64,000 nt of DNA from an uncultured Paracoccaceae bacterium. Its GTDB lineage: Bacteria > Pseudomonadota > Alphaproteobacteria > Rhodobacterales > Rhodobacteraceae. A program made the position numbers and the translations under genes. Numbering within the stretch: position 1 is the first letter of the stretch; every line of letters begins with the position of its first letter. The stretch is taken from assembly GCA_943787985.1 (NCBI GenBank), contig CALSOO010000004.1:1116001-1180000 (forward strand). The letters run 5' to 3'. Below the pieces are notes generated by a model that was given only the letters and a program-made list of their open reading frames with translations, was not told the origin of the DNA and made no database searches. Of this stretch, positions 1 through 8,108 are shown in pieces.

Positions 1-1
1 C

Positions 2-190
2 TTTGTGAAAATCGCCAAAGGCACGCTGAGCGCCCACGCCACGACATCGCGCAGCGGCGCGGAACTGCTGGCAGAGCTGGAAAGCATCGGAAAAGTTTCC
101 TTTATGGTTCAAGTAGATATCCGTGATGCGGGCGCAGAGACCGTGGCGCAAATGGACATTGAATGGCACGTCAGCACCCGTAAAAAGTGA
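2..190 (+). CDS. DUF4442 family protein, C-terminal part (5' end outside window)
   Basis: The reading frame is open from the first bases and ends at TGA 188-190, so only about 62 C-terminal residues are present. The segment GKVSFMVQVDIRDAG followed by DIEWHVS resembles the last strands of the hot-dog fold in DUF4442 proteins, which are thioesterase-like and of unknown substrate. The GTG at position 5 could start a short ORF, but the frame continues upstream and the homology begins mid-domain, so a cut gene is the better reading. Family assignment is from memory of the family pattern and is moderately sure. Confidence 0.55.
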   Translation, partial: FVKIAKGTLSAHATTSRSGAELLAELESIGKVSFMVQVDIRDAGAETVAQMDIEWHVSTRKK

Positions 191-284
191 GGCAAAAGGG
201 GGGGTGGAAAAAAACATTCAAAATTGTCGATTTCCCCGCTTGACGCGACCCTGAACCAACCGTAGAACCCACCACACGCAGTGA

Positions 285-361
285 GCGGTTGTAGCTCAGC
301 TGGTTAGAGTGCCGGCCTGTCACGCCGGAGGTCGCGGGTTCGAGCCCCGTCAACCGCGCCA
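285..361 (+). tRNA. tRNA-Asp (anticodon GTC)
   Basis: A 77-nt cloverleaf with acceptor stem GCGGTTG pairing CAACCGC, D-arm starting GCTCAGC, anticodon GTC at 319-321 in the loop CCTGTCACG, T-arm with GGGTTCGAGCCCC, discriminator G at 358 and an encoded CCA at 359-361. It stands alone between the DUF4442 gene and the LRR gene. No integrase or duplicated tRNA 3' end is seen beside it. Confidence 0.97.
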
Positions 362-466
362 CTGCGTTTTTACCCCCACCTTGGAAAATTCTTTGAAAAA
401 TGAAGCCGCCAAGGCGGGCGGGTAAACGCACCGCGCGCTGCCCTGAACGGCGCCGAACAGCGCGTT

Positions 467-569
467 TTGTACAAAACACCCCGCAAATGTCACAAGACGC
501 ACAGCCCGCACAGACCCGTTTCAGGGTGGTTTTAAGCGTGTTGTACAAAACAGGGGGCAAATGTCACAA
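467..569. repeat. Pair of 29-bp imperfect direct repeats containing TTGTACAAAACA
   Basis: Copy 1 (467-495) and copy 2 (541-569) each read TTGTACAAAACA, then five variable bases (CCCCG or GGGGG), then CAAATGTCACAA. Copy 1 extends to the perfect palindrome TTTTGTACAAAA at 465-476. They lie in the 293-bp gap between tRNA-Asp and the end of the LRR gene, where no gene can be supported. The pairing of a conserved palindrome with a second conserved block at fixed spacing looks like a protein-binding site or a promoter-proximal motif. No function is known to me. Confidence 0.6.
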
Positions 570-654
570 CATGCGCCCAAATCGAGCGTTTACAGCCTGT
601 TAAGACATGCCGCGCGTTAAGGTTTGAGATCGCGCAGTAGGGATTGGGTAAGGT

Positions 655-2262
655 TTAAAGTCCAAGGGCATTCAAAATCTTCAAAAGCCAGTCCAGTTTT
701 TCAGGAGATGCAGTCGCAAGGTTGCGCAAACTTGTTGTGATGCCCAGCAAGTAACTTGTGGCGGCGATTCCCAAAGTAGTAATTCCCGTTACAGCGGCAT
801 TCACAATAACCTTTTTGAGACCTGACCATGTGTCCGACGTGATCTCACCTGCTTCTTGACGTATCCATTTGAGGACTGGCATCGCTTTGGTCAAAACAGT
901 GCCTGCCCAATTGCTTAAAGAAGCGATCAGTCCTGTTGCGACAATGGAGTCTTCTTTGTCTTCTTCGAGACTGTCGGCCTGATCGGTGAGTTCGGCGGCA
1001 ATGGCGGGATCAAACGCGTCGTCGTCCAACAAATCTGACGTGATTTCGCGGGTTTCAGTCAGAGTTGCTTCGATGCTTTCTGGTGAAGGCGGGGATGTAA
1101 GGGCTGCGTCGCGGTAGCTGCGCCATTCCTCAAAACGCTCCAGAAACAGCGCAAGGGCGGCTGCGAATTCAATGATGTCGTCTGCGTCCTCATCCATGAG
1201 AATCTCAGGGGCGCGTTGCGAGAGGCGAATAATACGGTAACCGTGTGTGCCAGCCGCGATCGGGTTCATAGCATCAAAATCTGCCCCCATTGCCGTTTCA
1301 AAGCGGCCAAGCGCTTTTGAAAGGCGCGGCATGGCATTGCCGATACGGTCCCGCTGATCTGCGAGGTCCGCAAGGTAGTCGCGCAAGGCGTCCCAACCCT
1401 GATGCGCCAAAAGGCTCCCGTCCGGGTCAAGGTGGTCACCGGGCATGGCCGGGCGCAAAACCCCGTTGTCTTCGACAACTTGTAGCGGCGCAGGGCGACC
1501 CATCGGAATATCCGTTTGCGCATCTATAGGGCGGGGGTCAACGGCGGATGGCAACTCCCAAGGCAACGGCGCGGGATAGGGGGGCAACGTCTTGAGATAG
1601 GCGCGCGTCTGGTCTGTGCGCGTTTTTTTGTCCTTAATTTCGCTCAGACGTTTCAGCTCTGCATCCGCGCGCGTTGCAGGCGTGTCTGAAAATCTCAAAC
1701 CACCAAGCGAGCCTGTTCCAAGGTGTTCCAAGTCCTTTATCGGTCGCAAGTCGGCGATGTTTGTTCGGTCGAGGGTGAGGGTCTGCAATGCGGTGAGCGC
1801 TTGCAGGGGTGCAATGTCGGAGATGTTTGTTCGGTCGAGGTAGAGCCTTTGCAATGCAGTGAGCGTTTGCAGGGGGGCAATGTCGGAGATGTTTGTGTGG
1901 TTGAGGTAGAGGTCTTGCAATGCGGTGAGCGTTTGCAGGGGCGCAATGTCGGAGATGTTTGTTTGGCTGAGGTGGAGGGTCTGCAATGCGGTGAGCGTTT
2001 GAAGGGGCGCAATGTCGGAGATGTTTGTTTGGTGGAGGTAGAGGTTCTGCAATGCGGTGAGCGTTTGCAGGGGCGCAATGTCGGAGATGTTTGTTTGGCT
2101 GAGGTCGAGGTATTTTAGCCCCGCGATGTCGGCGATTTGTGGCGGTATCGTCTCAAGAGCATGAAACTCCTCAGAATCGAAACTCAGGATAGTCTCACCC
2201 GCTTTGATCGCCTGCGCGATCGCTGCCTCTGCCGCTTTATAGGCCTTTGATGCTGCACTCAT
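655..2262 (-). CDS. Leucine-rich repeat protein with C-terminal membrane segment
   Basis: The ATG at 2262 begins MSAASKAYKAAEAAI and gives 535 residues. A longer frame upstream is rejected because its translation is Arg/Thr-rich junk. Residues about 48-180 form six 22-residue leucine-rich repeats of the SDS22/internalin pattern, unit TALQxLxLxxTNISDIAPLQ. Five are nearly identical at DNA level, which implies recent duplication or gene conversion. The middle is acidic and helical. A hydrophobic stretch near residues 487-509 (AAVTGITTLGIAATSYLLGI) could span the membrane, leaving a short tail. There is no signal peptide, so the LRR part is probably cytoplasmic or in an anchored complex. LRRs mediate protein binding; the partner is unknown. 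The sulfotransferase gene is 67 bp upstream on the same strand. Confidence 0.85.
   Translation of the reverse strand: MSAASKAYKAAEAAIAQAIKAGETILSFDSEEFHALETIPPQIADIAGLKYLDLSQTNISDIAPLQTLTALQNLYLHQTNISDIAPLQTLTALQTLHLSQTNISDIAPLQTLTALQDLYLNHTNISDIAPLQTLTALQRLYLDRTNISDIAPLQALTALQTLTLDRTNIADLRPIKDLEHLGTGSLGGLRFSDTPATRADAELKRLSEIKDKKTRTDQTRAYLKTLPPYPAPLPWELPSAVDPRPIDAQTDIPMGRPAPLQVVEDNGVLRPAMPGDHLDPDGSLLAHQGWDALRDYLADLADQRDRIGNAMPRLSKALGRFETAMGADFDAMNPIAAGTHGYRIIRLSQRAPEILMDEDADDIIEFAAALALFLERFEEWRSYRDAALTSPPSPESIEATLTETREITSDLLDDDAFDPAIAAELTDQADSLEEDKEDSIVATGLIASLSNWAGTVLTKAMPVLKWIRQEAGEITSDTWSGLKKVIVNAAVTGITTLGIAATSYLLGITTSLRNLATASPEKLDWLLKILNALGL
1723..2121 (-). repeat. 66-bp in-frame tandem repeats encoding the LRR units
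   Basis: Six consecutive 66-bp units encode the 22-residue LRRs. The core GGGGCAATGTCGGAGATG (as read on the plus strand) recurs almost unchanged in five. Because 66 is a multiple of three, other frames also stay open across the array and give spurious repetitive ORFs. Units this similar are prone to copy-number change by slippage. Confidence 0.9.
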
Positions 2263-2329
2263 ACGTCTACACCTTTTGCGTGTTGTGCGCGCAGTGTGCG
2301 TGGCCTTGTGCGCGGATGCAAGCGGGGTG

Positions 2330-3070
2330 TCATGGCGCGTAGCCGAGTGCGGTTTCGAGGGGGGTGTCTGTCGCCTGTTGCACAAAGGCGCGGTCTTGGG
2401 GGGACAGGTCTTTGGGTGTGTCGGGGCGGTTGTTCACGGCGGGTTTGAATTTGGAGCCGAGCCGTTTCACCACCGGTCTGAAGGTGGCGTTGGGCTGTGT
2501 GTCGAGTGCGGTGCACAGGCGCGCGAGGGTGGCTTCGGGGTCTGTTGTTGCCTCCTCCATCCGCAGCACGACGCAGGTGCAGTCGCGGTTGAGGTGGGTG
2601 AGTGCGCCGCGCAATTTGGCCGTGCGCAGGGCAAAGAGGTTGTCGAAGCGTTTGCCTGTCAGCGGGTCGCGGTCGAATTGCAGGGCCTGCCCGATGTCCC
2701 CCTCTGCCTTGTCGAAGTAGCGGGGGCGGTCGATGATGGTGTCCCACGGCGCGCGGATGAAGTCCGAAAACGCCAGTTTTTGCAGGGCCGGTGTGGTGTG
2801 CCATGGTTTGGCGTGCATGGAGCGCGCCCATGTGAGCGGGCTGCGCACCACGCAAATCACCGCGAGGTTGGCGGGCACGGCGCGCATGTGTGGAAAGCCG
2901 TGTTTCCAGCCCAAATCCTCGCCCGGGGTGAGTGCCGTGTTGCGTCCCAGCAGTCGTTTGACGAAGTTTGTGCCTGAAGATCGCTCTCCAACCACTTGAT
3001 ACCGTGTGATTTTATCGCCTGTACAGGTGGCGTGAAAACCTGTGGTCGCGAAGCTGTCGGGCAGGGTCAT
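2330..3070 (-). CDS. Sulfotransferase-like P-loop protein
   Basis: A 246-residue protein starting ATG 3070. The segment VVGERSSGTNFVKRLL near residues 26-41 matches the 5'-phosphosulfate-binding loop of PAPS-dependent sulfotransferases, which lies right after the first strand. VVRSPLTWARSMHAKPWH around residues 74-91 fits the 3'-phosphate-binding segment (R...S) used by this superfamily. No signal peptide is seen, so it acts in the cytoplasm, probably on a glycan or lipid precursor; the acceptor cannot be named. It is divergent from a glycosyltransferase gene starting at 3173, and both may modify the same surface glycan. Confidence 0.7.
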   Translation of the reverse strand: MTLPDSFATTGFHATCTGDKITRYQVVGERSSGTNFVKRLLGRNTALTPGEDLGWKHGFPHMRAVPANLAVICVVRSPLTWARSMHAKPWHTTPALQKLAFSDFIRAPWDTIIDRPRYFDKAEGDIGQALQFDRDPLTGKRFDNLFALRTAKLRGALTHLNRDCTCVVLRMEEATTDPEATLARLCTALDTQPNATFRPVVKRLGSKFKPAVNNRPDTPKDLSPQDRAFVQQATDTPLETALGYAP

Positions 3071-3172
3071 GGGCGTTGTTCTTTGCTGTATATTCGGGAT
3101 TCTCTTTTAGCAGTCAAACCGTTACTGTGCGAGCCAAAGCGTGATCAAGCGCGTGATGTGAGGGTTTTTGCG

Positions 3173-4045
3173 ATGCAGACAGTGGCAGCGGTCACCATGG
3201 TTCGGGACGATGCGTTTTTCTTGAAGGCGTGGTTGCGTCATTACGGGGCGCTGTTCGGGCGCGAGAATTGCTACATTGTGAATCACGGGCGCGGTGCGGA
3301 GGTCGAGGCCTTGGCCAAGGGGTGCAACATCATTGGCATTCCGGGGGATCCGCACAAGAATTTCGATGTGAAGCGGTGGGGTTTGCTCAACAATGTTGTG
3401 GGTGGTTTGCGTCGGTATTACCGCCATGTGATTGTCGGCGATGTGGACGAGTTGGTGGTGGTTGATCCCGAAGCGGGGGGCACGTTGCTGGATTTTGTCC
3501 GTGATGCGCCGGAGGGGCGGGTTGTCACCCCTCTGGGTCTGGAGGTCATTCACCGCATTGATGTCGAGCATGCCCCGATTGAGGATGCGATTTTGGGCCC
3601 GCGGATGCATGTGCGTCCGGCCCCTCATTATTCCAAGCCGTGCCTTGTGTCATCCCCGGTCAAGATCGCCCGCGGTGGTCATTTCACCCAGTATGACAAG
3701 GTCCATGCCCCTGACGAGTTGTATCTGCTCCACCTGAAGTTCTGCGATTTTGGCGCGTATGTGGGCGTCATGGATCACCGCAACGAGGTCACGGCCTCTG
3801 TTCAGGCGAGTGTCAAGGAGGCCGCGATTGGCCGTCACTGGTTTGCGGAGGCCCGTGGAGAGGATCGCGCCGTTTTCGAGGGGTTTGCCGCGCTGGAGCT
3901 GCAGGAGGAGTTTGATATGACCCCGCTGCGTCGCAAGATGCGCCGGACTTTCAAACCGCGCGGCGAGACAGGGTTTTTCCACTTTGACCGCCCCGAATAT
4001 GACACGCAATATGTGTTGCCGCAGCGCTTTGCAGGGCTGATCTAA
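3173..4045 (+). CDS. Glycosyltransferase, family 2-like (Glyco_tranf_2_4 type)
   Basis: 290 residues from ATG 3173, chosen because homology begins with MQTVAAVTMVRDDAFFLKAW and because the frame upstream overlaps the divergent sulfotransferase. The opening strand followed by MVRDD...LRHYGALFG is the usual start of this group of GT-A-type enzymes. HVIVGDVDELVVVDP carries the D-x-D-E acidic motif expected to bind the metal and sugar nucleotide. It is presumed to transfer a sugar from a nucleotide donor in the cytoplasm; donor and acceptor are unknown. Its stop overlaps the end of the convergent NicO gene by four bases. Confidence 0.8.
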   Translation: MQTVAAVTMVRDDAFFLKAWLRHYGALFGRENCYIVNHGRGAEVEALAKGCNIIGIPGDPHKNFDVKRWGLLNNVVGGLRRYYRHVIVGDVDELVVVDPEAGGTLLDFVRDAPEGRVVTPLGLEVIHRIDVEHAPIEDAILGPRMHVRPAPHYSKPCLVSSPVKIARGGHFTQYDKVHAPDELYLLHLKFCDFGAYVGVMDHRNEVTASVQASVKEAAIGRHWFAEARGEDRAVFEGFAALELQEEFDMTPLRRKMRRTFKPRGETGFFHFDRPEYDTQYVLPQRFAGLI

Positions 4046-4944
4046 CCCAAGAACCGCAAGAGCATCCCGCCTGCGATCACACTGATGCACAGGCCGGCGA
4101 TGATCTCGATCATGGGCACGATGCGCGCGATGGATGCGCCCGCCCCAAGGAGGCCGCCGCGCAAGGCGGAGGCCGCCAATCCGCTGGCGATCGTGACCAG
4201 GGCTGTGCCGCAGGCCATGGCCAGTGTTCCCATGATACCTGCAAAAATGATCCCCATCTGCCATGTGATCAGCAACACAAACAGCGCGCCTGTGCAGGGG
4301 CGGATGGCGATCCCCACGATCAAGGCGGTCGTTTCGCGCCAAGAGGTGGCAGAGGCCAGCTGCGCGGGACTGGGGCCATGGGCGTGCCCACAACTGCGAC
4401 AGATCTCTTCATCCCCTTGATGTGCGTGCCCTTGATGTGCGCGGGAAAACAAATCCAATTGGCGCAGCCCGCGCCACAGCAGCCACAGCCCGATCAGCCC
4501 GATGGCCGCGACGCTGACAGGGGCCATGATCTGATCTGCTGTCGCGGTCAGGGTCACGCGCCCCAATCCCAACAGCCAAACCCCGCCCAGCACGAGGGCA
4601 ATGGCGGTGACGGCCTGACCCAAACTGGCCGCAAGGCTGATGAGGCTGAGGCGCAGCCAGCTGACCTGTCGCGCCAATCCGTAGCCGCCAATCAGGACCT
4701 TGCCGTGCCCGGGCCCGACGGCGTGCACAAACCCGTAGGCAAAACAGGCCCCCATCAACACGGCCAATGCGCCCGGTGTGCCTGCGCGCAAGCCGCGCAA
4801 CGTGCGCGCGATCATGTTTTGAAAGCTGCGTTGCTCTCCTGCGGCCCAAAGGGCGAGCGCGTCAAAGATTCCCAGCATCCAGAGCAGGGCAAGCAGCACC
4901 AAAGCGCTGCCTGTCACCAGTCCGAACGTTAAGGAGCGGCGCAT
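4042..4944 (-). CDS. NicO/RcnA-type nickel-cobalt transporter
   Basis: 300 residues with about six to seven hydrophobic segments. FVHAVGPGHGKVLIGGY near residues 72-88 is the signature H-x-x-G-P-G-H of the NicO family, and IVGIAIRPCTGALFVLL is the second conserved metal-pathway motif. A cytoplasmic or periplasmic loop around residues 169-190 is His- and Cys-rich (HQGHAHQGDEEICRSCGHAH), typical of metal-binding loops in exporters of Ni or Co. The upstream DUF1007 gene overlaps it by 16 bp, so the two are co-transcribed. Direction of transport (export versus uptake) cannot be read from sequence. Confidence 0.88.
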   Translation of the reverse strand: MRRSLTFGLVTGSALVLLALLWMLGIFDALALWAAGEQRSFQNMIARTLRGLRAGTPGALAVLMGACFAYGFVHAVGPGHGKVLIGGYGLARQVSWLRLSLISLAASLGQAVTAIALVLGGVWLLGLGRVTLTATADQIMAPVSVAAIGLIGLWLLWRGLRQLDLFSRAHQGHAHQGDEEICRSCGHAHGPSPAQLASATSWRETTALIVGIAIRPCTGALFVLLITWQMGIIFAGIMGTLAMACGTALVTIASGLAASALRGGLLGAGASIARIVPMIEIIAGLCISVIAGGMLLRFLG

Positions 4945-5576
4945 TGGAGCATCACTGTGCTGGCGAATTTCTCACCCATGGGCGGGAATCCTGCGTCTTC
5001 GGGATCCATGTTGGGGTCCATTTGCGCCAGTTCCTGCTGAAGCTGCACCAAAGCCGCGTCCATGTCGGGCAGGGCGGTTTGATGGATGCAATCACGGGTC
5101 CCTGTCACGGTGACCGGACGGGTCACTTCATAGGCGGTGTAATAGGTGGCATCAAACGGTTTGACCTCGATCGCTTGGGTCAGAAGGGGGCGTTCGGACA
5201 CGGCGCGCAGATGGGTGGTGGTGACGCGCCCGTCCTCCATGGTGCCTGTGTATTCGATGGGCCACGACAACGAGAGCTCTTGACCGTTCTGCAAGATCAC
5301 CAGATCGCCGTTGTACCCTTTAATCCATTGCATATCAAAGCCCGACAGGATGCGGTCCTCTTCGGGGGTCAGCGCGCCGTCTCCGTCCTGGTCCAGTTCG
5401 AATTCCTCGGCCAAAAGCAATGAGTAGAGGTCATCATAGGTCCATGACACCCGCACATGGGTCAGTTCATTGTCCGCGTTCACGATGAATTCAAACCCTG
5501 TGTCCACAAAGATATGCGGATGCGCTGTGGCGGGCAGGGGCATCATCATGGCCAATATCAAAGCTGCGCGTTTCAT
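4929..5576 (-). CDS. DUF1007 family periplasmic protein
   Basis: 215 residues from ATG 5576, which opens a signal peptide (MKRAALILAMMMPLPATAHP) cleaved near residue 18. The mature start HPHIFVDTGFEF is the conserved His-rich N-terminus of DUF1007 proteins, which are repeatedly found beside NicO transporters and are thought to present metal to them in the periplasm. Residues about 78-90 read DQDGDGALTPEE, a canonical EF-hand calcium loop. The gene overlaps the transporter gene by 16 bp, indicating translational coupling. The metal is not determined. Confidence 0.85.
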   Translation of the reverse strand: MKRAALILAMMMPLPATAHPHIFVDTGFEFIVNADNELTHVRVSWTYDDLYSLLLAEEFELDQDGDGALTPEEDRILSGFDMQWIKGYNGDLVILQNGQELSLSWPIEYTGTMEDGRVTTTHLRAVSERPLLTQAIEVKPFDATYYTAYEVTRPVTVTGTRDCIHQTALPDMDAALVQLQQELAQMDPNMDPEDAGFPPMGEKFASTVMLQCAAP

Positions 5577-5617
5577 AGGTTTGGAGGTAGGGTGCGCGCG
5601 CCTGTTCGACAAGCCCA

Positions 5618-6481
5618 TCACGTCAGGAAGTCCAAGAGGGCGCTGACCGTGTCCTCGGGGTGTTCGTCCACAAAGAAATGTCCGCCTTTGAGACCACGGC
5701 TTTGCATGTTTTCAAGCCGGTCTGCCCATTCGGCGCCCACGTCATAGCATTTTCCCATGATGCCGTCGGCCCCGTAAAGCACCAGTGCAGGGCAGGTGAT
5801 TTTGCATCCCAGATCGGCGGCGTCCAGTGCGAAATCCACGTCAATCGCTGCGCGGTAGTCGTTGCAGGTTGCATGGATGACTTCGGGTTTGCGCCACGCT
5901 GTGCGGTAGTGCGCCAGCGCGACGGGATCAAAGGCCGACAGCGGTGTCGCCCCCCATGCGCTCAGCGCCGTCTGGTAGTAGCTGTCGGGGTCCTGAGCGA
6001 TCAGCGTTTCGGGAAACGGTGCGGGCTGGGCCAGAAAAAACCAGTGGTAATAGGCGCGTGCGACGGTTTGGTTCAGATCATTGAGCAGGCTGTGCGTGGG
6101 GATGATATCCATCAATGTCAGGGAGTTGACCTTGTCTGGCGCGTCCAGCGTCAGACGGTGCGCCGTGCGTGCCCCGCGGTCATGTCCCACCAGATGGAAG
6201 CTGTCATGGCCCAGATGCTGCATCAGCGCGCTTTGGTCTGCGGCCATCGGTCTGAAGCTGTAGTTCTCCATGCCCTCGGGCGCGCTGCTGTCCCCGTAAC
6301 CGCGCAGATCGGCCGCCACCACGGTGAAATGCTGCGCCAGTTGCGGGGCCACATGCCGCCACATCGCCCGCGTTTGCGGAAACCCGTGCAGCAAGAGCAG
6401 CGCAGGTCCGGTTCCGCCGGTGCTGTAGGTGATGGTTTGCCCGTTCACCTGCGCATTGTGTGTTTCAAAGCCGTCGATCAT
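5618..6481 (-). CDS. Alpha/beta hydrolase, fluoroacetate/haloacetate dehalogenase-like
   Basis: 287 residues from ATG 6481, preceded by GGAG. The key residues of fluoroacetate dehalogenases are all visible: nucleophile Asp101 in GHDRGAR with Arg102 and Arg105 (carboxylate-binding arginines), Asp125 in LMDIIPT, His146-Trp147 in YYHWFFLAQPAPFPE (the halide-binding pair), Tyr209 and catalytic His268 in KGGHFF. The spacing from nucleophile to acid (24) and to His-Trp (45) equals that of the characterised Rhodopseudomonas enzyme as I recall it. It should hydrolyse 2-haloacids such as fluoroacetate to glycolate, in the cytoplasm. Natural substrate could be another small haloacid. It lies 23 bp downstream of the dipeptidase gene, same strand. 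Confidence 0.8.
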   Translation of the reverse strand: MIDGFETHNAQVNGQTITYSTGGTGPALLLLHGFPQTRAMWRHVAPQLAQHFTVVAADLRGYGDSSAPEGMENYSFRPMAADQSALMQHLGHDSFHLVGHDRGARTAHRLTLDAPDKVNSLTLMDIIPTHSLLNDLNQTVARAYYHWFFLAQPAPFPETLIAQDPDSYYQTALSAWGATPLSAFDPVALAHYRTAWRKPEVIHATCNDYRAAIDVDFALDAADLGCKITCPALVLYGADGIMGKCYDVGAEWADRLENMQSRGLKGGHFFVDEHPEDTVSALLDFLT

Positions 6482-6504
6482 GTGCTGCTCCGTCTTTGAG
6501 GGGG

Positions 6505-7875
6505 TCAGGCGAATGTGTCGAGGATGCGCGCCCATGAGCGCATGCCTTTGTGGAAACTCTCCATGTCGTATTTTTCGTTCGGGGAGTGGATCGCGTCATC
6601 GTCTTTGCCAAAGCCGATCAGCATGGGCGTTGTGTTCAGGATGCTCTGGAAATGTCCCGCAATCGGGATCGACCCGCCACAGCCTGCGTAGGCCGCTTGC
6701 ACGCCCCATTCGGTTGTCAGCGCTGTGCGCGCGTTCTCGAACGCGGGGTTCGACGTTTCGGTTCCGGAGGCCGCCCCCGAGCTGTGGCTTTGGAAGGTGA
6801 CGCTGCAGTCGTCCGGCAACATGCTTTGCACGTAGGCGCGAAAGCTGGCGCGGATTGCGTCGGGGTCCTGATCGCCCACAAGCCGGAAGCTGACTTTGGC
6901 GTGTGCCTCGGAGGGCAGCACGGTTTTGAACCCTTCGCCGGTGTACCCCCCCCAGATCCCGTTGATTTCGCAGGTCGGGCGCGACCAGATCATCTCCAGT
7001 GGTGTGCGGTCCTGTTCGCCTGCGGGGACGCTCAATCCGACCTCCCCGAGGAAGGTTTGGTGATCAAATGCCAGCCCTTGCCATTGTGCCTCAAGCGCGT
7101 CCGACAGGGCGTGTACCCCGTCGTAGAAATCAGGCACCGTGATCCGCCCCGTGTCGTCGTGCAGTCCTGCCAGCACTTTGGACATCACCCGAATGGGGTT
7201 GATAGATATCCCTCCGTACATCCCCGAGTGCAGGTCGATGTCAGGGCCTTTGATTGTCAGCTCTTCGCCCATCAACCCGCGCAGCATCGTCACGATGGAG
7301 GGCGTTTTGCTTTCAAACAGCCCAGTGTCGCAGATCAGGGCGATGTCGGCTTGCAGCTCTTTGGCGTTTTCTTGCATGAACGGCACAAGGCTGGGAGAGC
7401 CGGATTCTTCTTCGCCTTCAAAGAAGAAGGTGATTTTGCAGGGCAGGCTGCCATGGACCGCTTTCCACGCGCGGCATGCCTCCACAAAGGTCATCAGCTG
7501 CCCTTTGTCATCGGCAGCTCCGCGTCCGCGGATCACTTGACCGCGGGGGGTGTCCTCGACTTGGGGGGCGAACGGGTCGTTGTCCCACAACTCCAGTGGA
7601 TCAACCGGTTGCACATCATAGTGGCCGTAAAACAGCACGTGCGGGCCATCCCCCTCAACGTGCCCCACAACCATCGGATGGCCTGTGGTGTCGCGTTTTT
7701 CAGCGCTCACCCCGATGGAACGCAGATCCGCCACCAGCCAGTCCGCCGCCGTTTGGCAGTGCTGCGCAAAGGCAGGATCGGTGGAAATGGAGGGAATGCG
7801 CAGAAACTCCAGCAGCCGGTCCGTGGCGTCGGGCAGGTCGGTGTCAAGTTTGTCGAGGACGGCATCAAGGCTCAT
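6505..7875 (-). CDS. M20 family dipeptidase (metallopeptidase)
   Basis: 456 residues from ATG 7875, which has GGAG eight bases upstream; the frame extends further but without homology. Zinc-site motifs are in order: VLFYGHYDVQPVDP (His and Asp ligand), GRGAADDKGQ (bridging Asp), FFFEGEEESGSPS (catalytic Glu-Glu), ALICDTG (Asp ligand) and a C-terminal GGSIPIAGHFQ (His ligand). This order is that of the carnosinase/PepV-like M20 branch, cytosolic enzymes that cleave dipeptides. The specific substrate is not evident. It probably heads an operon with the downstream dehalogenase-like gene. Confidence 0.88.
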   Translation of the reverse strand: MSLDAVLDKLDTDLPDATDRLLEFLRIPSISTDPAFAQHCQTAADWLVADLRSIGVSAEKRDTTGHPMVVGHVEGDGPHVLFYGHYDVQPVDPLELWDNDPFAPQVEDTPRGQVIRGRGAADDKGQLMTFVEACRAWKAVHGSLPCKITFFFEGEEESGSPSLVPFMQENAKELQADIALICDTGLFESKTPSIVTMLRGLMGEELTIKGPDIDLHSGMYGGISINPIRVMSKVLAGLHDDTGRITVPDFYDGVHALSDALEAQWQGLAFDHQTFLGEVGLSVPAGEQDRTPLEMIWSRPTCEINGIWGGYTGEGFKTVLPSEAHAKVSFRLVGDQDPDAIRASFRAYVQSMLPDDCSVTFQSHSSGAASGTETSNPAFENARTALTTEWGVQAAYAGCGGSIPIAGHFQSILNTTPMLIGFGKDDDAIHSPNEKYDMESFHKGMRSWARILDTFA

Positions 7876-8108
7876 GAGGGACTCCGGAGGGTGTGGGTTG
7901 CGCTCACAGTATCTGTGCCATCTGCACTGTCCAGCGGTTTCCGATGAGGCACATTGCGCCGGTTTTTCGGGGGTCGTGCGACAAGGTGCGCATGAATTTG
8001 TGCTTTGCCCGTCTGGTGTGAACTCTATATTCATTCTAAACACCAAATAGATTTACGATGATGCGTGTTCTTGTCAGGACGATGCACCAACCTACGGAGT
8101 GACCGGTT

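Noticed and set aside
285-361. tRNA-Asp as the attachment site of the island at 55-64 kb
   Set aside because: It lies over 55 kb away from the integrase, no repeated tRNA 3' end was found near the integrase, and the intervening genes are core.
171-603. Open frames of 129 and 67 codons around and behind tRNA-Asp
   Set aside because: They run through the tRNA and the intergenic repeats, lack ribosome-binding sites and have junk composition.
1723-2118. Repetitive open frames on both strands across the LRR array
   Set aside because: The 66-bp repeat length is a multiple of three, so every frame without a stop in one unit stays open; only the minus-strand LRR frame gives a sensible protein.
1723-2121. 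CRISPR-like periodic repeats
   Set aside because: The units are contiguous, without spacers, and encode leucine-rich repeats in frame.
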